A stretch of DNA of 64,000 nucleotides, taken from Janthinobacterium lividum (GTDB taxonomy: Bacteria > Pseudomonadota > Gammaproteobacteria > Burkholderiales > Burkholderiaceae_D). The stretch is taken from positions 4,898,001 through 4,962,000 of the forward strand of contig NZ_CP075583.1 in assembly GCF_023509035.1 (NCBI RefSeq), written 5' to 3'. The position numbers and the translations under genes are program-made. Below are positions 34,253-43,193 of this stretch, in pieces. Position 1 is the stretch's first letter, and each line of letters opens with the position of its first letter. Below the pieces are notes generated by a model. It was not told the origin of the DNA. It made no database searches and was given only the letters and a program-made list of their open reading frames with translations.

Positions 34253-34958
34253 ACTCGATAATGTCTCCGTGCGCTTCGGCGGCCTGACGGCCGTCGATTC
34301 CGTCACGTTAAAAGTAGGCAGCCACGACGTGATCGGCCTGGTGGGCGCGAATGGCGCCGGCAAGACCACCCTGTTCAATGCGATCTCCGGCCTGGTGCGC
34401 CCCACCAGCGGCAGCATCCGCTTCGAGGGGCGCGACATCATGGCCACGCCCATGTACCAGCGCGCACGCCTTGGGCTGGGCCGCACCTTCCAGATTCCGC
34501 AGCCCATGCATGAATTGACGGTTCGCGAAAACCTGATCGTGGCGCAGCGCTTCGGTACCGGCAAGGTGGACATGCGCAAGATCGATGAAATCCTCGACTT
34601 CACCAGCCTGGCGGACAAGGCCGGGCGCGACGCGGCCAGCGAACTGGCGCTGACGGAACTGAAAGCGCTGGAAGTGGCCAAGGCGCTGGCCACCAATCCG
34701 AAGCTGCTGCTGCTCGACGAAGTGCTGGCCGGCCTGGAAACGAACGGCAAGCGCCGTTTCATGGGCATGCTCAAGGATTTGCACGCGGCCTTTGGCGTGG
34801 GCATCGTCATGATCGAGCACGATATCGAGACCATCAGCAATCTGTGCCAGCGCGTGGCCGTGCTCAATTTTGGCCAGCTGATCGCCGACGGCACGCCCGA
34901 TGCCGTGTTCCGCGATCCGGCCGTCATCGAAAGCTATACGGGAGCCGCCCATGCTTGA
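34245..34958 (+). CDS. Liv-type ABC importer ATPase 1 (LivG-like)
   Basis: 237 residues. Walker A GANGAGKTT, the Q-loop region LGRTFQIPQPMHELTVRENL, and Walker B LLLLDEVLAGLE with the catalytic Glu are visible. The ABC signature is unusual: where LSxGQ is expected the sequence reads ASELALTELKALEVAKAL, i.e. a divergent LTELK form, seen also in some LivG proteins as LPYGxQR variants. The switch His lies in MIEHDIETI. The start overlaps the LivM stop within ATGCTTGA, and its own stop overlaps LivF in the same 8-base string. Confidence 0.9.
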   Translation: MLELDNVSVRFGGLTAVDSVTLKVGSHDVIGLVGANGAGKTTLFNAISGLVRPTSGSIRFEGRDIMATPMYQRARLGLGRTFQIPQPMHELTVRENLIVAQRFGTGKVDMRKIDEILDFTSLADKAGRDAASELALTELKALEVAKALATNPKLLLLDEVLAGLETNGKRRFMGMLKDLHAAFGVGIVMIEHDIETISNLCQRVAVLNFGQLIADGTPDAVFRDPAVIESYTGAAHA

Positions 34959-35664
34959 AACCATGCTTGAGATAAGTAAGCTTCGCGCCGGCTATGGCGC
35001 CATCAATGTGCTGTGGGATATGTCGCTCTCGATCCAGAAGGGCAAGCTGACCACCATCATCGGCCCGAACGGGGCCGGCAAGACCACCCTGCTGCGCGCC
35101 ATCATGGGTTTGCTGCCCGTGGGCGCGGGCAGCATCGCGCTCGATGGCGTGGCCATCAACGGCACGCCCACCTGGAAGATGAGCGACGCGAGGGTCACGA
35201 TGATACCCGAGGGGCGCATGACGTTTCGCGACATGAGCGTGGAAGAAAACCTGATCATGGGCGCCTTCCCGAAAGAGCACCGCAGCCACATGCCGGCGCG
35301 CCTGGCCGAAGCCTATGCCATGTTCCCGCGCCTGCAGGAGCGGCGCAAGCAGCTGGCCGGATCACTCTCCGGCGGCGAGGCGCAGATGCTGGCGATGGCG
35401 CGGGGCTTGATGTCGGACCCGTCGCTGCTGATCATCGACGAACCGTCGCTGGGCCTGGCGCCGCTGGTGGTCAACGAGCTGTTCGAGATCCTCGCGCGCC
35501 TGAACGACGGCCGGCGCACCATCATCCTCGTCGAGCAGAACACGGCGCGCGCCGTGGGCGTGGCCGATCACGTCTACCTGATGCAAAGCGGCAAAGTGGC
35601 GCTGTCGCAAACGGCTTCCGAGGTCGACCTCGATCACCTGCACGCACTCTATTTTGCGCGCTGA
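34951..35664 (+). CDS. Liv-type ABC importer ATPase 2 (LivF-like)
   Basis: 237 residues from ATG 34951. Walker A GPNGAGKTT, LivF-typical TMIPEGRMTFRDMSVEENLIMGAF, signature LSGGEAQMLAMARGLM, Walker B LLIIDEPSLGLAPLVV, and the H-loop replaced by Gln/Asn in ILVEQNTARAVGVADHVYLM, which is normal for LivF. It partners with the LivG-like ATPase to power the two permeases. Last gene of the cluster; the stop lies in a large inverted repeat shared with the convergent HDOD gene. Confidence 0.93.
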   Translation: MLETMLEISKLRAGYGAINVLWDMSLSIQKGKLTTIIGPNGAGKTTLLRAIMGLLPVGAGSIALDGVAINGTPTWKMSDARVTMIPEGRMTFRDMSVEENLIMGAFPKEHRSHMPARLAEAYAMFPRLQERRKQLAGSLSGGEAQMLAMARGLMSDPSLLIIDEPSLGLAPLVVNELFEILARLNDGRRTIILVEQNTARAVGVADHVYLMQSGKVALSQTASEVDLDHLHALYFAR

Positions 35665-35696
35665 GTGATATCCGCTGCATGCAGCTGGCATCACTC
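35663..35696. terminator. Nested inverted repeat between convergent livF and HDOD genes
   Basis: Outer arms GAGTGAT (35663-35669) and ATCACTC (35690-35696) enclose an inner perfect 12-bp palindrome GCTGCATGCAGC (35674-35685). Both stop codons are inside the structure. There is no U run, so it is probably a bidirectional transcript end or a protective hairpin rather than a canonical terminator. Confidence 0.5.
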
Positions 35697-36692
35697 CTCG
35701 TCGTCCTCGTCGTCGGCCAGCTTGTCGAACACCAGCAGTTCACTCTTGCCGAGTCCGGCCATCACGAAGGGATCGTCGGCAGGAAAACGGCCGGTATCGA
35801 CCAGCATGCGCAGCTTGCTCAAGCGGTCGCCCAGCGCCAGCGCTTGCGCCTGCGGATCCGCATCGGCGTGGGCATCGACGCCGGCATGCTCGATCGCATT
35901 GGTCACGGACTCGGGAAACTCCCATAATTCGGCGATCCGTACCGACAGGATGCGCGCTTGCGCAAACACCTGGGCAATGAAGGCGTCCGATTGCGGGAAG
36001 GCATCGGGCGCATGCATCTGGTCGATCAGGCGGAACGCCACCACCAGGCCGACATTGGCCATCAATCCCGCCAGATAGGCGTCGAAGGCGTTGGCCTGCA
36101 TGGCCGGCGCGACCAGGTTGGCCGCCAGCGCGCATTTCTCGGACTGGCGCCAGATCAGGGGCGCCGTGCGTATGGTCAACCCGCCGCTTTGCATGCTGAC
36201 GATGGGGCGGAAGGCGACGCGGGCGAGCAGCATGCGCATGCCGTTTTGCCCGAGCAGCATGATGGCGCCTTCCATGTTGTTGATCGACGGGCTGGCGTTG
36301 TAGCGCGAATGGTAGCGGGGCCGGTTCGCTTCGCGGTAGACCTCGGCGACCAGCAGCACGTCCTGGGCCAGCTGGCGCGACAGCTCGGCCGCGCTCATAT
36401 TTTCATTTTGCAAGGTCCGCATCAACTGCGGAATGATGGCTGGAATGCGCGGCACCAGCGCGGCACCGGCGATCGGTTCACGGGCCAGGCGCGTCAATTC
36501 GTCCAGAATCTGCTGTTCCGCCTGAGCGGAAGCCTGCGCCGAACCGGCGGCCGCCAGCCAGCGGTAGTAGATGGCATCGATTTCGGTGATGGTGGCTGGC
36601 TGCCGTGCCATCTCGGGCGCCGCCGCTGCCGTGACCGCCGCAGCCTTGTTTTTTTCGTCGCCGCCGTTCAGTAATTTTCCTATCCAACCCAT
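35691..36692 (-). CDS. HDOD-domain signalling protein
   Basis: 333 residues. A 90-residue variable N-terminal region is followed by an HDOD fold: AALVPRIPAIIPQLMRTLQNENMSAAELSRQLAQDVLLVAEVYREANRPRYHS, NMEGAIMLLGQNGMRMLLARVAF, and a second half with FDAYLAGLMANVGLVVAFRLIDQM. The His-Asp metal pair of true HD phosphohydrolases is absent, as is usual in this family, which acts through protein contacts in stress, motility or c-di-GMP pathways. The C-terminal tail is very acidic. It is monocistronic. Confidence 0.85.
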   Translation of the reverse strand: MGWIGKLLNGGDEKNKAAAVTAAAAPEMARQPATITEIDAIYYRWLAAAGSAQASAQAEQQILDELTRLAREPIAGAALVPRIPAIIPQLMRTLQNENMSAAELSRQLAQDVLLVAEVYREANRPRYHSRYNASPSINNMEGAIMLLGQNGMRMLLARVAFRPIVSMQSGGLTIRTAPLIWRQSEKCALAANLVAPAMQANAFDAYLAGLMANVGLVVAFRLIDQMHAPDAFPQSDAFIAQVFAQARILSVRIAELWEFPESVTNAIEHAGVDAHADADPQAQALALGDRLSKLRMLVDTGRFPADDPFVMAGLGKSELLVFDKLADDEDDEE

Positions 36693-36787
36693 TTTGCTTT
36701 TCCAACCCTATATGCATCACTATCGCGACATCCGCCGCGCGATTTTACTTGATGACAGCCGTGCCGGTGCGGCGGGCGTGACCGGCT

Positions 36788-36815
36788 TTGTCCACTTACA
36801 ACAAAGTGCTACAGT
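36788..36815 (+). promoter_or_regulatory. Possible promoter of the DinB-family gene
   Basis: TTGTCC (36788-36793), 16 nt, TACAGT (36810-36815). A 6-bp inverted repeat CTTTGT/ACAAAG (36786-36791 and 36801-36806) overlaps the -35. Confidence 0.4.
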
Positions 36816-36853
36816 GGCGCTCTCGCAGCTTCCCCTGTCTTGCAAGGTACATC

Positions 36854-37438
36854 ATGAACAATCTGCTGGCCCGTTACGTCACCGGCCAGGCGTACAACAA
36901 CGCCTGGGCCAACCACCGCTTGCTGAAAGCTTGCGGGCAGCTGACCCAGGCCGAGTTCCAGGCCACGCGCGTCAGCTTTTTCCCCACCATCCAGTTCACC
37001 CTGAACCACATCCTCACCTGCGACTGGTTTTATCTCGACGCGGTCGAGCGCGAACTGCGCGGCGAAGCGCCACATCCAGATTGCTATGTCTTTTTTGAAC
37101 AGGACGAACCGTACACCGATTGCGCGGCCCTGCACGCGGCGCAGCGCGCCTCGGACCTGCGCCTGATCGCCCATTGCCGCGGCCTGTGCGATGCGGACCT
37201 GGCGCGGCCCGTGACGATCCTGCGCGACACGCCGCAAGTCGACACGCGCCAGCGCATGCTGGCGCATTTGTTCCAGCACCAGACCCACCACCGGGGGCAA
37301 GTACACGCCATGCTGGCCGGCACGCGCATCGCGCCGCCCCAGCTCGACGAGTTCTATTGCGCCGGCGAAGCTGGCGAACGGGCGCAGGATTTCCTGGAAC
37401 TGAGCTGGACGGAAGATGACGTCTGGGGCCCGCGCTAA
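36854..37438 (+). CDS. DinB-family putative metal-dependent protein
   Basis: 194 residues in a four-helix DinB/YfiT-like bundle. Metal-binding histidines are visible at TLNHILTCDWFY and HLFQHQTHHRGQVHAML, the family's HxxxH pattern. It begins MNNLLARYVTGQAYNNAWANHRLL. Members include thiol transferases and many uncharacterised stress proteins; the name does not imply SOS regulation, and no LexA box is seen upstream. It ends 13 bases from the convergent VOC gene. Confidence 0.88.
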   Translation: MNNLLARYVTGQAYNNAWANHRLLKACGQLTQAEFQATRVSFFPTIQFTLNHILTCDWFYLDAVERELRGEAPHPDCYVFFEQDEPYTDCAALHAAQRASDLRLIAHCRGLCDADLARPVTILRDTPQVDTRQRMLAHLFQHQTHHRGQVHAMLAGTRIAPPQLDEFYCAGEAGERAQDFLELSWTEDDVWGPR

Positions 37439-37451
37439 ATCATTCTCCGAT

Positions 37452-37844
37452 TCATTCCCCAGCGTGGCAGCAGACGCACAGTTTGTTGCCGTCGAGGTCG
37501 CGGAAGTAGGCGCCATAGTAATCGGCGTGGTAATGGGGGCGCAAGCCGGGCGGTCCTTCGCACACGGCGCCCAGCGCCAGCACGGCCTGGTAACTGCCGT
37601 TCACCTGGGCGCGGCAGGCCGCCAGCAAGGCCGTCATCTGCCCATTGCCGGGAGTCGCCGGCAAGCCGTCATGCGGCGCTGTCAGCACGAACAGGGGGCG
37701 CGGTGCATCCTTCGCCATCCAGCCCGCCCAGGGTTGGGCCGGATCATGAAATTTCTCGATCAGATCGAGTTCTCCCATCAGGGCCGTGTAGAAAGCGTAG
37801 GCGCGGGGAAAGTCGTTGGTACCGAGGCAAATATGGGACAGCAT
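37452..37844 (-). CDS. VOC (glyoxalase/bleomycin-resistance) family protein
   Basis: 130 residues from ATG 37844 (AAGGAG four bases upstream). Two beta-alpha-beta-beta-beta modules: MLSHICLGTNDFPRAYAFYTALMGELDLI, and a C-terminal GLRPHYHADYYGAYFRDLDGNKLCVCCH. His at residue 4 and Glu/His/Asp in the second module are the likely metal ligands. Substrate unknown; similar small VOC proteins are common lyases or dioxygenase-like enzymes. ATTATAAT on the upstream side (37892-37899) can serve as a -10 in either direction. Confidence 0.85.
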   Translation of the reverse strand: MLSHICLGTNDFPRAYAFYTALMGELDLIEKFHDPAQPWAGWMAKDAPRPLFVLTAPHDGLPATPGNGQMTALLAACRAQVNGSYQAVLALGAVCEGPPGLRPHYHADYYGAYFRDLDGNKLCVCCHAGE

Positions 37845-38101
37845 GCTGCTCCTTCCTGAATTCAAGCATGGGCGGCGAAATGCGCCAGCTGATTATAATG
37901 GCGCACCGCTTTCCGACACGATCCCCTGCCAGGCCTCGACCGCCTCGGTCGCGGTCTGCCAGCTGACAAAAACCAAGCGATCGCTCTATTTATCAGCTGC
38001 CCCTCCCCTGACATTGTAAAATAGGCAAATATGGCGCGGCATCGGCCGTGTCGCTTGCCGGCTTTTCGCGCACGCGTATGCACTCACACTCAGGAAAAAA
38101 C

Positions 38102-39676
38102 ATGCGCAATACAGACAAAAAGGCCTACCTCGTCGGCGGCGGCATCGGCTCGCTGGCAGCCGCCGCCTTCATGATACGCGACGGCGGCATGCAAGGCAGC
38201 AACATCACCATCTTCGAAGCGTCGCCCGTGACCGGGGGCAGCCTCGATGGCGGCGGCAATGCCGAAGATGGCTATACCCTGCGCGGCGGGCGCATGCTGA
38301 CCACGGACAATTACGAGTGCACCTGGGACTTGTTCAAGAGCATCCCCTCACTCGAACATGCGGGCCAGAGCGTCTACGACGAAACCATCGCCTTCAATGA
38401 ACGGCACATTCCCCACTCGCGCGCGCGACTGGTCGACCGCAACCGTTTCAAGGTCGATGTCAGCAGCATGGGCTTTTCCATGCAGGACAGGCTGGAATTG
38501 CTGAAGCTGACGGAAGCCGACGAAGACACCTTGGGCAGCAGCGCCATCACGGACTGGCTCTCGCCCGAATTCTTCGACACCAAGTTCTGGTACATGTGGG
38601 CCACCACGTTCGCCTTCCAGCCCTGGCATAGCGCCGTCGAGTTCAAGCGCTACCTGCACCGCTTCATGATGGAGTTTTCGCGCATCGAAACCCTGGCCGG
38701 CGTCAAGCGCACCGTCTACAACCAGTACGATTCGCTGGTGCGTCCCCTGGTCGCGTGGCTGCAGGCGCAAGGCGTCAACCTCATCATGGATTGCACGGTG
38801 ACCGATATCGAGGTGCAGGAATCCGGTGGCCGCCTGAGCGCCACCGCCCTGCACTGCCAGCGCCGCGGCCTGAGCGATATGATCCCCGTCGCCGCGGGCG
38901 ACCTGGTCTTTTTCCAGAATGCCTCGATGACGGATGCCTCCAGCTATGGCAGCATGCACCGCGCGCCGGCCAAGCGCACGAAGAACGACAGCCATGGCTG
39001 GCGCCTGTGGGAAAAGCTGGCCGAGGGCCGGCCGGAACTGGGACGCCCCGCCGCCTTCAACAGCAGCATCCCCGAATCGTACTGGGCGTCGTACACGGTC
39101 ACCTTGAAGGACAGCGCCTTCTTTGACAGGATGGAGCAATTCACGGGCAACAGCGCGGGCACGGGCGGCCTCGTCACCTTCAAGGACAGCAACTGGTTCA
39201 TGTCCATCGTGCTGGCGCACCAGCCCCATTTCGCCGGCCAGCCCGCAGGCGTGCAAGTATTCTGGGGCTATGCGCTGCACCCTGACCGCATCGGCAACTT
39301 CGTCGCCAAGCCCATGTCCGACTGCAGCGGCGAAGACATCCTGCGCGAACTGTGCGGCCATCTGAACTTCGACCTCGACATCATGGCCACGGCCAACTGC
39401 ATACCCTGCCGCATGCCGTACATCACCAGCATGTTCATGCCCCGCGCGAAGAGCGACCGCCCGTTGCCCGTGCCGGCCAACTCCGTCAACCTGGCCTTCG
39501 TCAGCCAGTTCGTGGAAATCGCCGACGATGTCGTCTTCACCGTCGAATACTCGGTGCGTGCGGCGCAGACGGCCGTCTACCAGCTGCTCGGCGTACAGCG
39601 CGAAGTGCCGGCCATCCACGCGCACGACAAATCGCTGAAGGTCAAGCTGGACGCCGTCATCAAGGCCTTCAAATAG
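38102..39676 (+). CDS. ohyA: Oleate hydratase
   Basis: 524 residues from ATG 38102 with AGGAAA upstream. The FAD-binding Rossmann motif is YLVGGGIGSLAAAAFMIRDG, followed by the family-typical ITIFEASPVTGGSLDGGGNAEDGYTLRGGRMLTTDNYECTWDLF. This is the GGxLDGxG pattern of oleate hydratases, with the acid/base residues in the same loop. The middle contains WYMWATTFAFQPWHSAVEFKRYLHRFMMEF, and the end has SVNLAFVSQFVEIADDVVFTVEYSVRAAQTAVY. These enzymes add water to oleate to give 10-hydroxystearate, probably detoxifying unsaturated fatty acids. Monocistronic. Confidence 0.92.
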   Translation: MRNTDKKAYLVGGGIGSLAAAAFMIRDGGMQGSNITIFEASPVTGGSLDGGGNAEDGYTLRGGRMLTTDNYECTWDLFKSIPSLEHAGQSVYDETIAFNERHIPHSRARLVDRNRFKVDVSSMGFSMQDRLELLKLTEADEDTLGSSAITDWLSPEFFDTKFWYMWATTFAFQPWHSAVEFKRYLHRFMMEFSRIETLAGVKRTVYNQYDSLVRPLVAWLQAQGVNLIMDCTVTDIEVQESGGRLSATALHCQRRGLSDMIPVAAGDLVFFQNASMTDASSYGSMHRAPAKRTKNDSHGWRLWEKLAEGRPELGRPAAFNSSIPESYWASYTVTLKDSAFFDRMEQFTGNSAGTGGLVTFKDSNWFMSIVLAHQPHFAGQPAGVQVFWGYALHPDRIGNFVAKPMSDCSGEDILRELCGHLNFDLDIMATANCIPCRMPYITSMFMPRAKSDRPLPVPANSVNLAFVSQFVEIADDVVFTVEYSVRAAQTAVYQLLGVQREVPAIHAHDKSLKVKLDAVIKAFK

Positions 39677-39834
39677 CTCGTTGCTGACGCTTGCGCGCAA
39701 CATAGACCGCGCTGCCGGTCGTGCATGTACTTGATTTAAGACTGGCTTCAGCCTCGCCGTGCATCGTGACAGGGCGCCAGCAGCAATGGCGCCTCCCTAC
39801 ACCATCACGGGCACAGCCCAGCGAAAGAGCCGAC

Positions 39835-40506
39835 ATGAGCACATGGATGCGCGCCAACAAAGGTTTTTTGATGTTCCTCCTGCTCTTCGGCGTGTTCCGC
39901 ACCGCCGTGGCGGACTGGAATCCGATACCGTCGGCGTCGATGCGCCCCAACCTACTCGAAGGCGATGTGGTCTTCGTCAACCGCCTCGCCTTCAACCTGA
40001 AAGTGCCGCTCACCGATATCGTGCTGCAGCGCCTGGGCGAACCGCAGCGGGGCGACATCGTCACCTTTTCTTCGCCGAAAGACGGCACACGCCTGATCAA
40101 GCGCATCATCGCCCTGCCCGGCGACACGGTGGAAATGCGCAATGAAGAGCTGGTCATCAATGGCCAGCCCGCGCAGTACACGGCGCTCGACACGGCGCCA
40201 GAAACCATCGCCCACGTGGGCCAGCTGACGGCGCAGCGCATCAACGAACGCAACCAGACCGAGCAGCACCACATCCAGGTCTTGCCGCAAATCGCAGGCG
40301 CGCGGCGCAGCTTTGCCCCCGTGACGGTGCCGGCCGACCACTTTATGATGTTGGGGGATAACCGCGACAACAGCGCCGACTCGCGTTACTTCGGCTTCGT
40401 GCCGCGCGCATTGCTGATCGGCAAGGCCGAGCGCATCCTCGTCTCGGCCAATATCGGCGAGCATTGGCAGCCGCGGCTGCAGCGTTTCGGCATGAAGCTG
40501 GAATAA
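39835..40506 (+). CDS. lepB: Signal peptidase I
   Basis: 223 residues with one N-terminal membrane segment (GFLMFLLLFGVFRTAVADW). The catalytic Ser is in PIPSASMRPNLLEGD and the general-base Lys in GTRLIKRIIALPGDTVEM; the later GDNRDNSADSRYFGFVPRALLIGKA is box E. It is shorter than the usual housekeeping LepB, which has two membrane segments, and no lepA or rnc is adjacent, so it may be an accessory type I signal peptidase. The active site should face the periplasm. Confidence 0.9.
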   Translation: MSTWMRANKGFLMFLLLFGVFRTAVADWNPIPSASMRPNLLEGDVVFVNRLAFNLKVPLTDIVLQRLGEPQRGDIVTFSSPKDGTRLIKRIIALPGDTVEMRNEELVINGQPAQYTALDTAPETIAHVGQLTAQRINERNQTEQHHIQVLPQIAGARRSFAPVTVPADHFMMLGDNRDNSADSRYFGFVPRALLIGKAERILVSANIGEHWQPRLQRFGMKLE

Positions 40507-40554
40507 ACATCCCCCTTGCAACGGCGCCGCGCTTTTCGGTTAGCATGGCGCATC

Positions 40555-41418
40555 ATGCAAAACTTTCCCTCAGCCAGCTTGCAAGCCGCCAGCGACGATC
40601 CTGCCTTGGATCAACTGGCACAGTTCCTGCAGCGCCATCCCGACGTGCTGCTGCTGACGGGCGCCGGCATCAGCACGGCGTCCGGCATTCCCGCTTACCG
40701 CGACACGGAAGGCGTGCGGCGCGGCAACGCGCCCGTGCAAGGCCCCGATTTTCGCCGCCAGGAAGCCGTGCGCCGCCGCTACTGGGCGCGCAGCATGGTG
40801 GGCTGGCCGACCCTGGCGCGCGCCGCGCCCAATCCCGGTCACCTGGCCATCGCGCATTTGGCCCAGCGCCGGAGAATAGGCGGCCTGGTCACGCAAAACG
40901 TGGATGGCCTGCATCAGCAGGCCGGCAGCCCAGCCGTCACGGAGTTGCACGGCAGCATACATGGCGTGGTGTGCCTCGATTGCCATACGCGCCATACGCG
41001 TCGCCTGATCCAGGATCAGCTCGAACACGACAATCCGCAGCTGCTGGGCGCCACTGCCACACCGGCGCCCGATGGCGACGCCTTGCTGGAGCCGTCGCAA
41101 CTGGCCACTTTCCACGTGCCAGTGTGTCCCCGCTGCGGAGGCACCCTGCAGCCGGACGTGGTGTTTTTCGGCGATGGCGTGCCCTCGTCCTGCGCGGCCG
41201 AAGCCGAGCGCAAGATGATGGAAGCTGGCGCCATGCTGGTGGTAGGCTCATCGGTCATGGTGTATTCGAGCTTTCGCCTGTGCCGCATGGCGGCCGAAAC
41301 GGGCAAGCCCGTGGCCGCCATCAATCTGGGCAAGACGCGCGCCGACCATTTGCTGGCCTTCAAGACCGAAGCCCCGGCACAGGACATCTTGCCAGCGATA
41401 GCGGCCATGCTGGGCTGA
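40555..41418 (+). CDS. cobB: NAD-dependent protein deacylase (sirtuin)
   Basis: 287 residues. SIR2 motifs in order: LLLTGAGISTASGIPAYRD (NAD binding), TQNVDGLHQQAG (ribose and catalytic region), ELHGSIHG with the catalytic His, zinc ligands CLDCH and CPRCGG, PDVVFFGD, and VVGSSVMVYSSFRL. It removes acyl groups from protein lysines using NAD+. It resembles the class II-like bacterial sirtuins with an insert between the zinc cysteines (about 40 residues between CxxC pairs). Monocistronic, 48 bases after lepB on the same strand. Confidence 0.92.
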   Translation: MQNFPSASLQAASDDPALDQLAQFLQRHPDVLLLTGAGISTASGIPAYRDTEGVRRGNAPVQGPDFRRQEAVRRRYWARSMVGWPTLARAAPNPGHLAIAHLAQRRRIGGLVTQNVDGLHQQAGSPAVTELHGSIHGVVCLDCHTRHTRRLIQDQLEHDNPQLLGATATPAPDGDALLEPSQLATFHVPVCPRCGGTLQPDVVFFGDGVPSSCAAEAERKMMEAGAMLVVGSSVMVYSSFRLCRMAAETGKPVAAINLGKTRADHLLAFKTEAPAQDILPAIAAMLG

Positions 41419-41474
41419 TCCCGTGTCAGCGGTGCGCCACTCTGGCTATACTGTGAGATTAACGAGGAGAATTC

Positions 41475-42345
41475 ATGCTGGAACTGTTGAGTGAACACGC
41501 CTGTTTTGGCGGCGTACAACGCTTTTATCGCCACGACGCGCAAGCCATCGGCTTGCCCATGCGTTTCTCGGCCTTCATTCCCGACACGGCGCCAGGCAGC
41601 GTGGTCACCACCAAACGCCCCGCCCTGTTTTACCTGGCGGGCCTGACCTGCACGGAAGAAACCTTCATGATCAAGGGCGGCGCGCAGCGCGTGGCGGCCG
41701 AAGAAGGCTTGATCCTGATCGCGCCCGACACCAGCCCCCCGTGACGCGAACATCGCGGGCGAGAGCGCATCCTGGGATTTCGGCATGGGCGCCGGCTTTT
41801 ACGTGGACGCCACCGAGGCGCCGTGGAGCAGCCACTACCGCATGTATAGCTACCTGCTGGAACTGCGCGCCCTGCTGGAACAGGAACTGGCGATCGATGT
41901 ACAACGCACGGCTATTTTCGGCCATTCGATGGGCGGCCACGGCGCGCTGGTGCTGGCTTTGCGCAACCCGGACCTGTTCCGCTCCGTCTCCGCCTTTGCC
42001 CCCATCGCTGCACCGAGCAAATGTCCGTGGGGCAAGAAAGCGTTTTCGGGCTACCTGGGCAGCGACGAAACCAGCTGGCAGCAGTACGACGCCAGCGCGC
42101 TGATGCGCGGCCGGCAGGGCCAGGGGCCACTGTTCCCCGAAGGCATCTTGATCGACCAGGGCCTGGCCGACAAGTTCTTGCCCGAGCAACTGTTCCCCGA
42201 CGTCTTTGAAGCGGCGTGCCGCGACGCCGGTCAGCCATTGCAGCTGCGCCGCCATGCCGGCTATGACCACGGCTATTACTTCATCGCCAGCTTCATGGAA
42301 GAGCATGTACGCTTCCATGCGAAGAACTTGCGCGCCGTGGCCTGA
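41475..42345 (+). CDS. fghA: S-formylglutathione hydrolase (frameshifted)
   Basis: A 289-residue enzyme after correction, the second step of glutathione-dependent formaldehyde oxidation. It starts MLELLSEHACFGGVQRFYRHDA, then FYLAGLTCTEETFMIKGGAQR, nucleophile IFGHSMGGHGALVLAL, APSKCPWGKKAFSGYLG, and the late HAGYDHGYYFIASFMEEH with the catalytic His. Six C at 41735-41740 instead of five break the frame; with five it reads [36 protein letters not shown] precedes the ATG. The usual partner, formaldehyde dehydrogenase (adhC), is not adjacent in this window. Confidence 0.9.
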
Positions 42346-42363
42346 CGCCCTTGCCTGATTGAA

Positions 42364-43029
42364 CTATTGCGCCGTGCTGGTATGCCCGTTGAAATGGCGC
42401 GTGTACCAGTCCGTGGCCAGCAAGGCGGCCTGGTGGCGCGTGTCGGGCCCGCCGGGGGCGGCGATCTGTTCCAGTTGTTTGTCGCAACGCAAGGTGGCGA
42501 AAGCCATGCGGTTCAGGCCGGCCACGTCGGGATCGCGCCCGCCCACGATCAGCAAGGATGGCACGCGCACGTTTTCCAGCGCCGCTTTGCCCGCCATTTC
42601 CACCTGGCCATCGCAGACGGCCAGCGCGGCGATTTCCGCACTGCGCCAGGCCGCCAGCTGCATCACCACGGCCGCGCTGGTGCCATAACCATACAGGCCG
42701 CAGGGCAAGCGCCGCGTGGAAGCGTCCATTTGCAGCCAGCCCAGGGCCTTTTCCAGCTGGCGCGCCAGCAGCACGATATCGCTGCGCACGAAATAAGCGT
42801 GGCCATTGCTGCCGCCGCCTGGCCCGACACCGCCCTGGTCGAAGCGCAGGGTGGCGATACCCGCCCGCAGAAAATCCTGAGAGGTGGCGTGGCTGGAGGC
42901 GCCCAGGTAGTCGCTGTCGGCGCCCGCGCCGTGGGCAAACAGGACGATGCCCACCGGTCGCTCGGGCATTTCAAGCACGCCGTCCATTTGAAGTTCATCG
43001 GCCGTGATGCTGACAAATTGTTCTTGCAT
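42364..43029 (-). CDS. Dienelactone-hydrolase-like alpha/beta hydrolase with altered nucleophile elbow
   Basis: 221 residues. The fold is clear: IVLFAHGAGADSDYLGASSHATSQDFLRAGIATLRFDQGGVG at the N terminus, VPSLLIVGGRDPDVAGLN carrying the Asp, and a late GGPDTRHQAALLATDWYTRHF. Homologues have GLFGAST GAAAAL at the elbow with Ser as nucleophile; here the sequence is GLYGYGTSAAVVM, so the Ser position is Gly and the Ser is displaced by two. Either it is a non-catalytic member or another residue serves. It converges on fghA with an 18-base gap. Confidence 0.8.
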   Translation of the reverse strand: MQEQFVSITADELQMDGVLEMPERPVGIVLFAHGAGADSDYLGASSHATSQDFLRAGIATLRFDQGGVGPGGGSNGHAYFVRSDIVLLARQLEKALGWLQMDASTRRLPCGLYGYGTSAAVVMQLAAWRSAEIAALAVCDGQVEMAGKAALENVRVPSLLIVGGRDPDVAGLNRMAFATLRCDKQLEQIAAPGGPDTRHQAALLATDWYTRHFNGHTSTAQ

Positions 43030-43193
43030 GGCTGCCTCCGCTATCGAGCTGGGATCAAGCTAACATCAAACTGCTATTGCGCTGATTTTGCCGGACCGGG
43101 CGCCGCCTGCGCGCGCTGAGCGGCAATCCTCAGTGTAGCAGCCTGCGGCCATTCCTGCGCAGCCGTTCGCGCATCGACACCAGCAAGGCAAGA

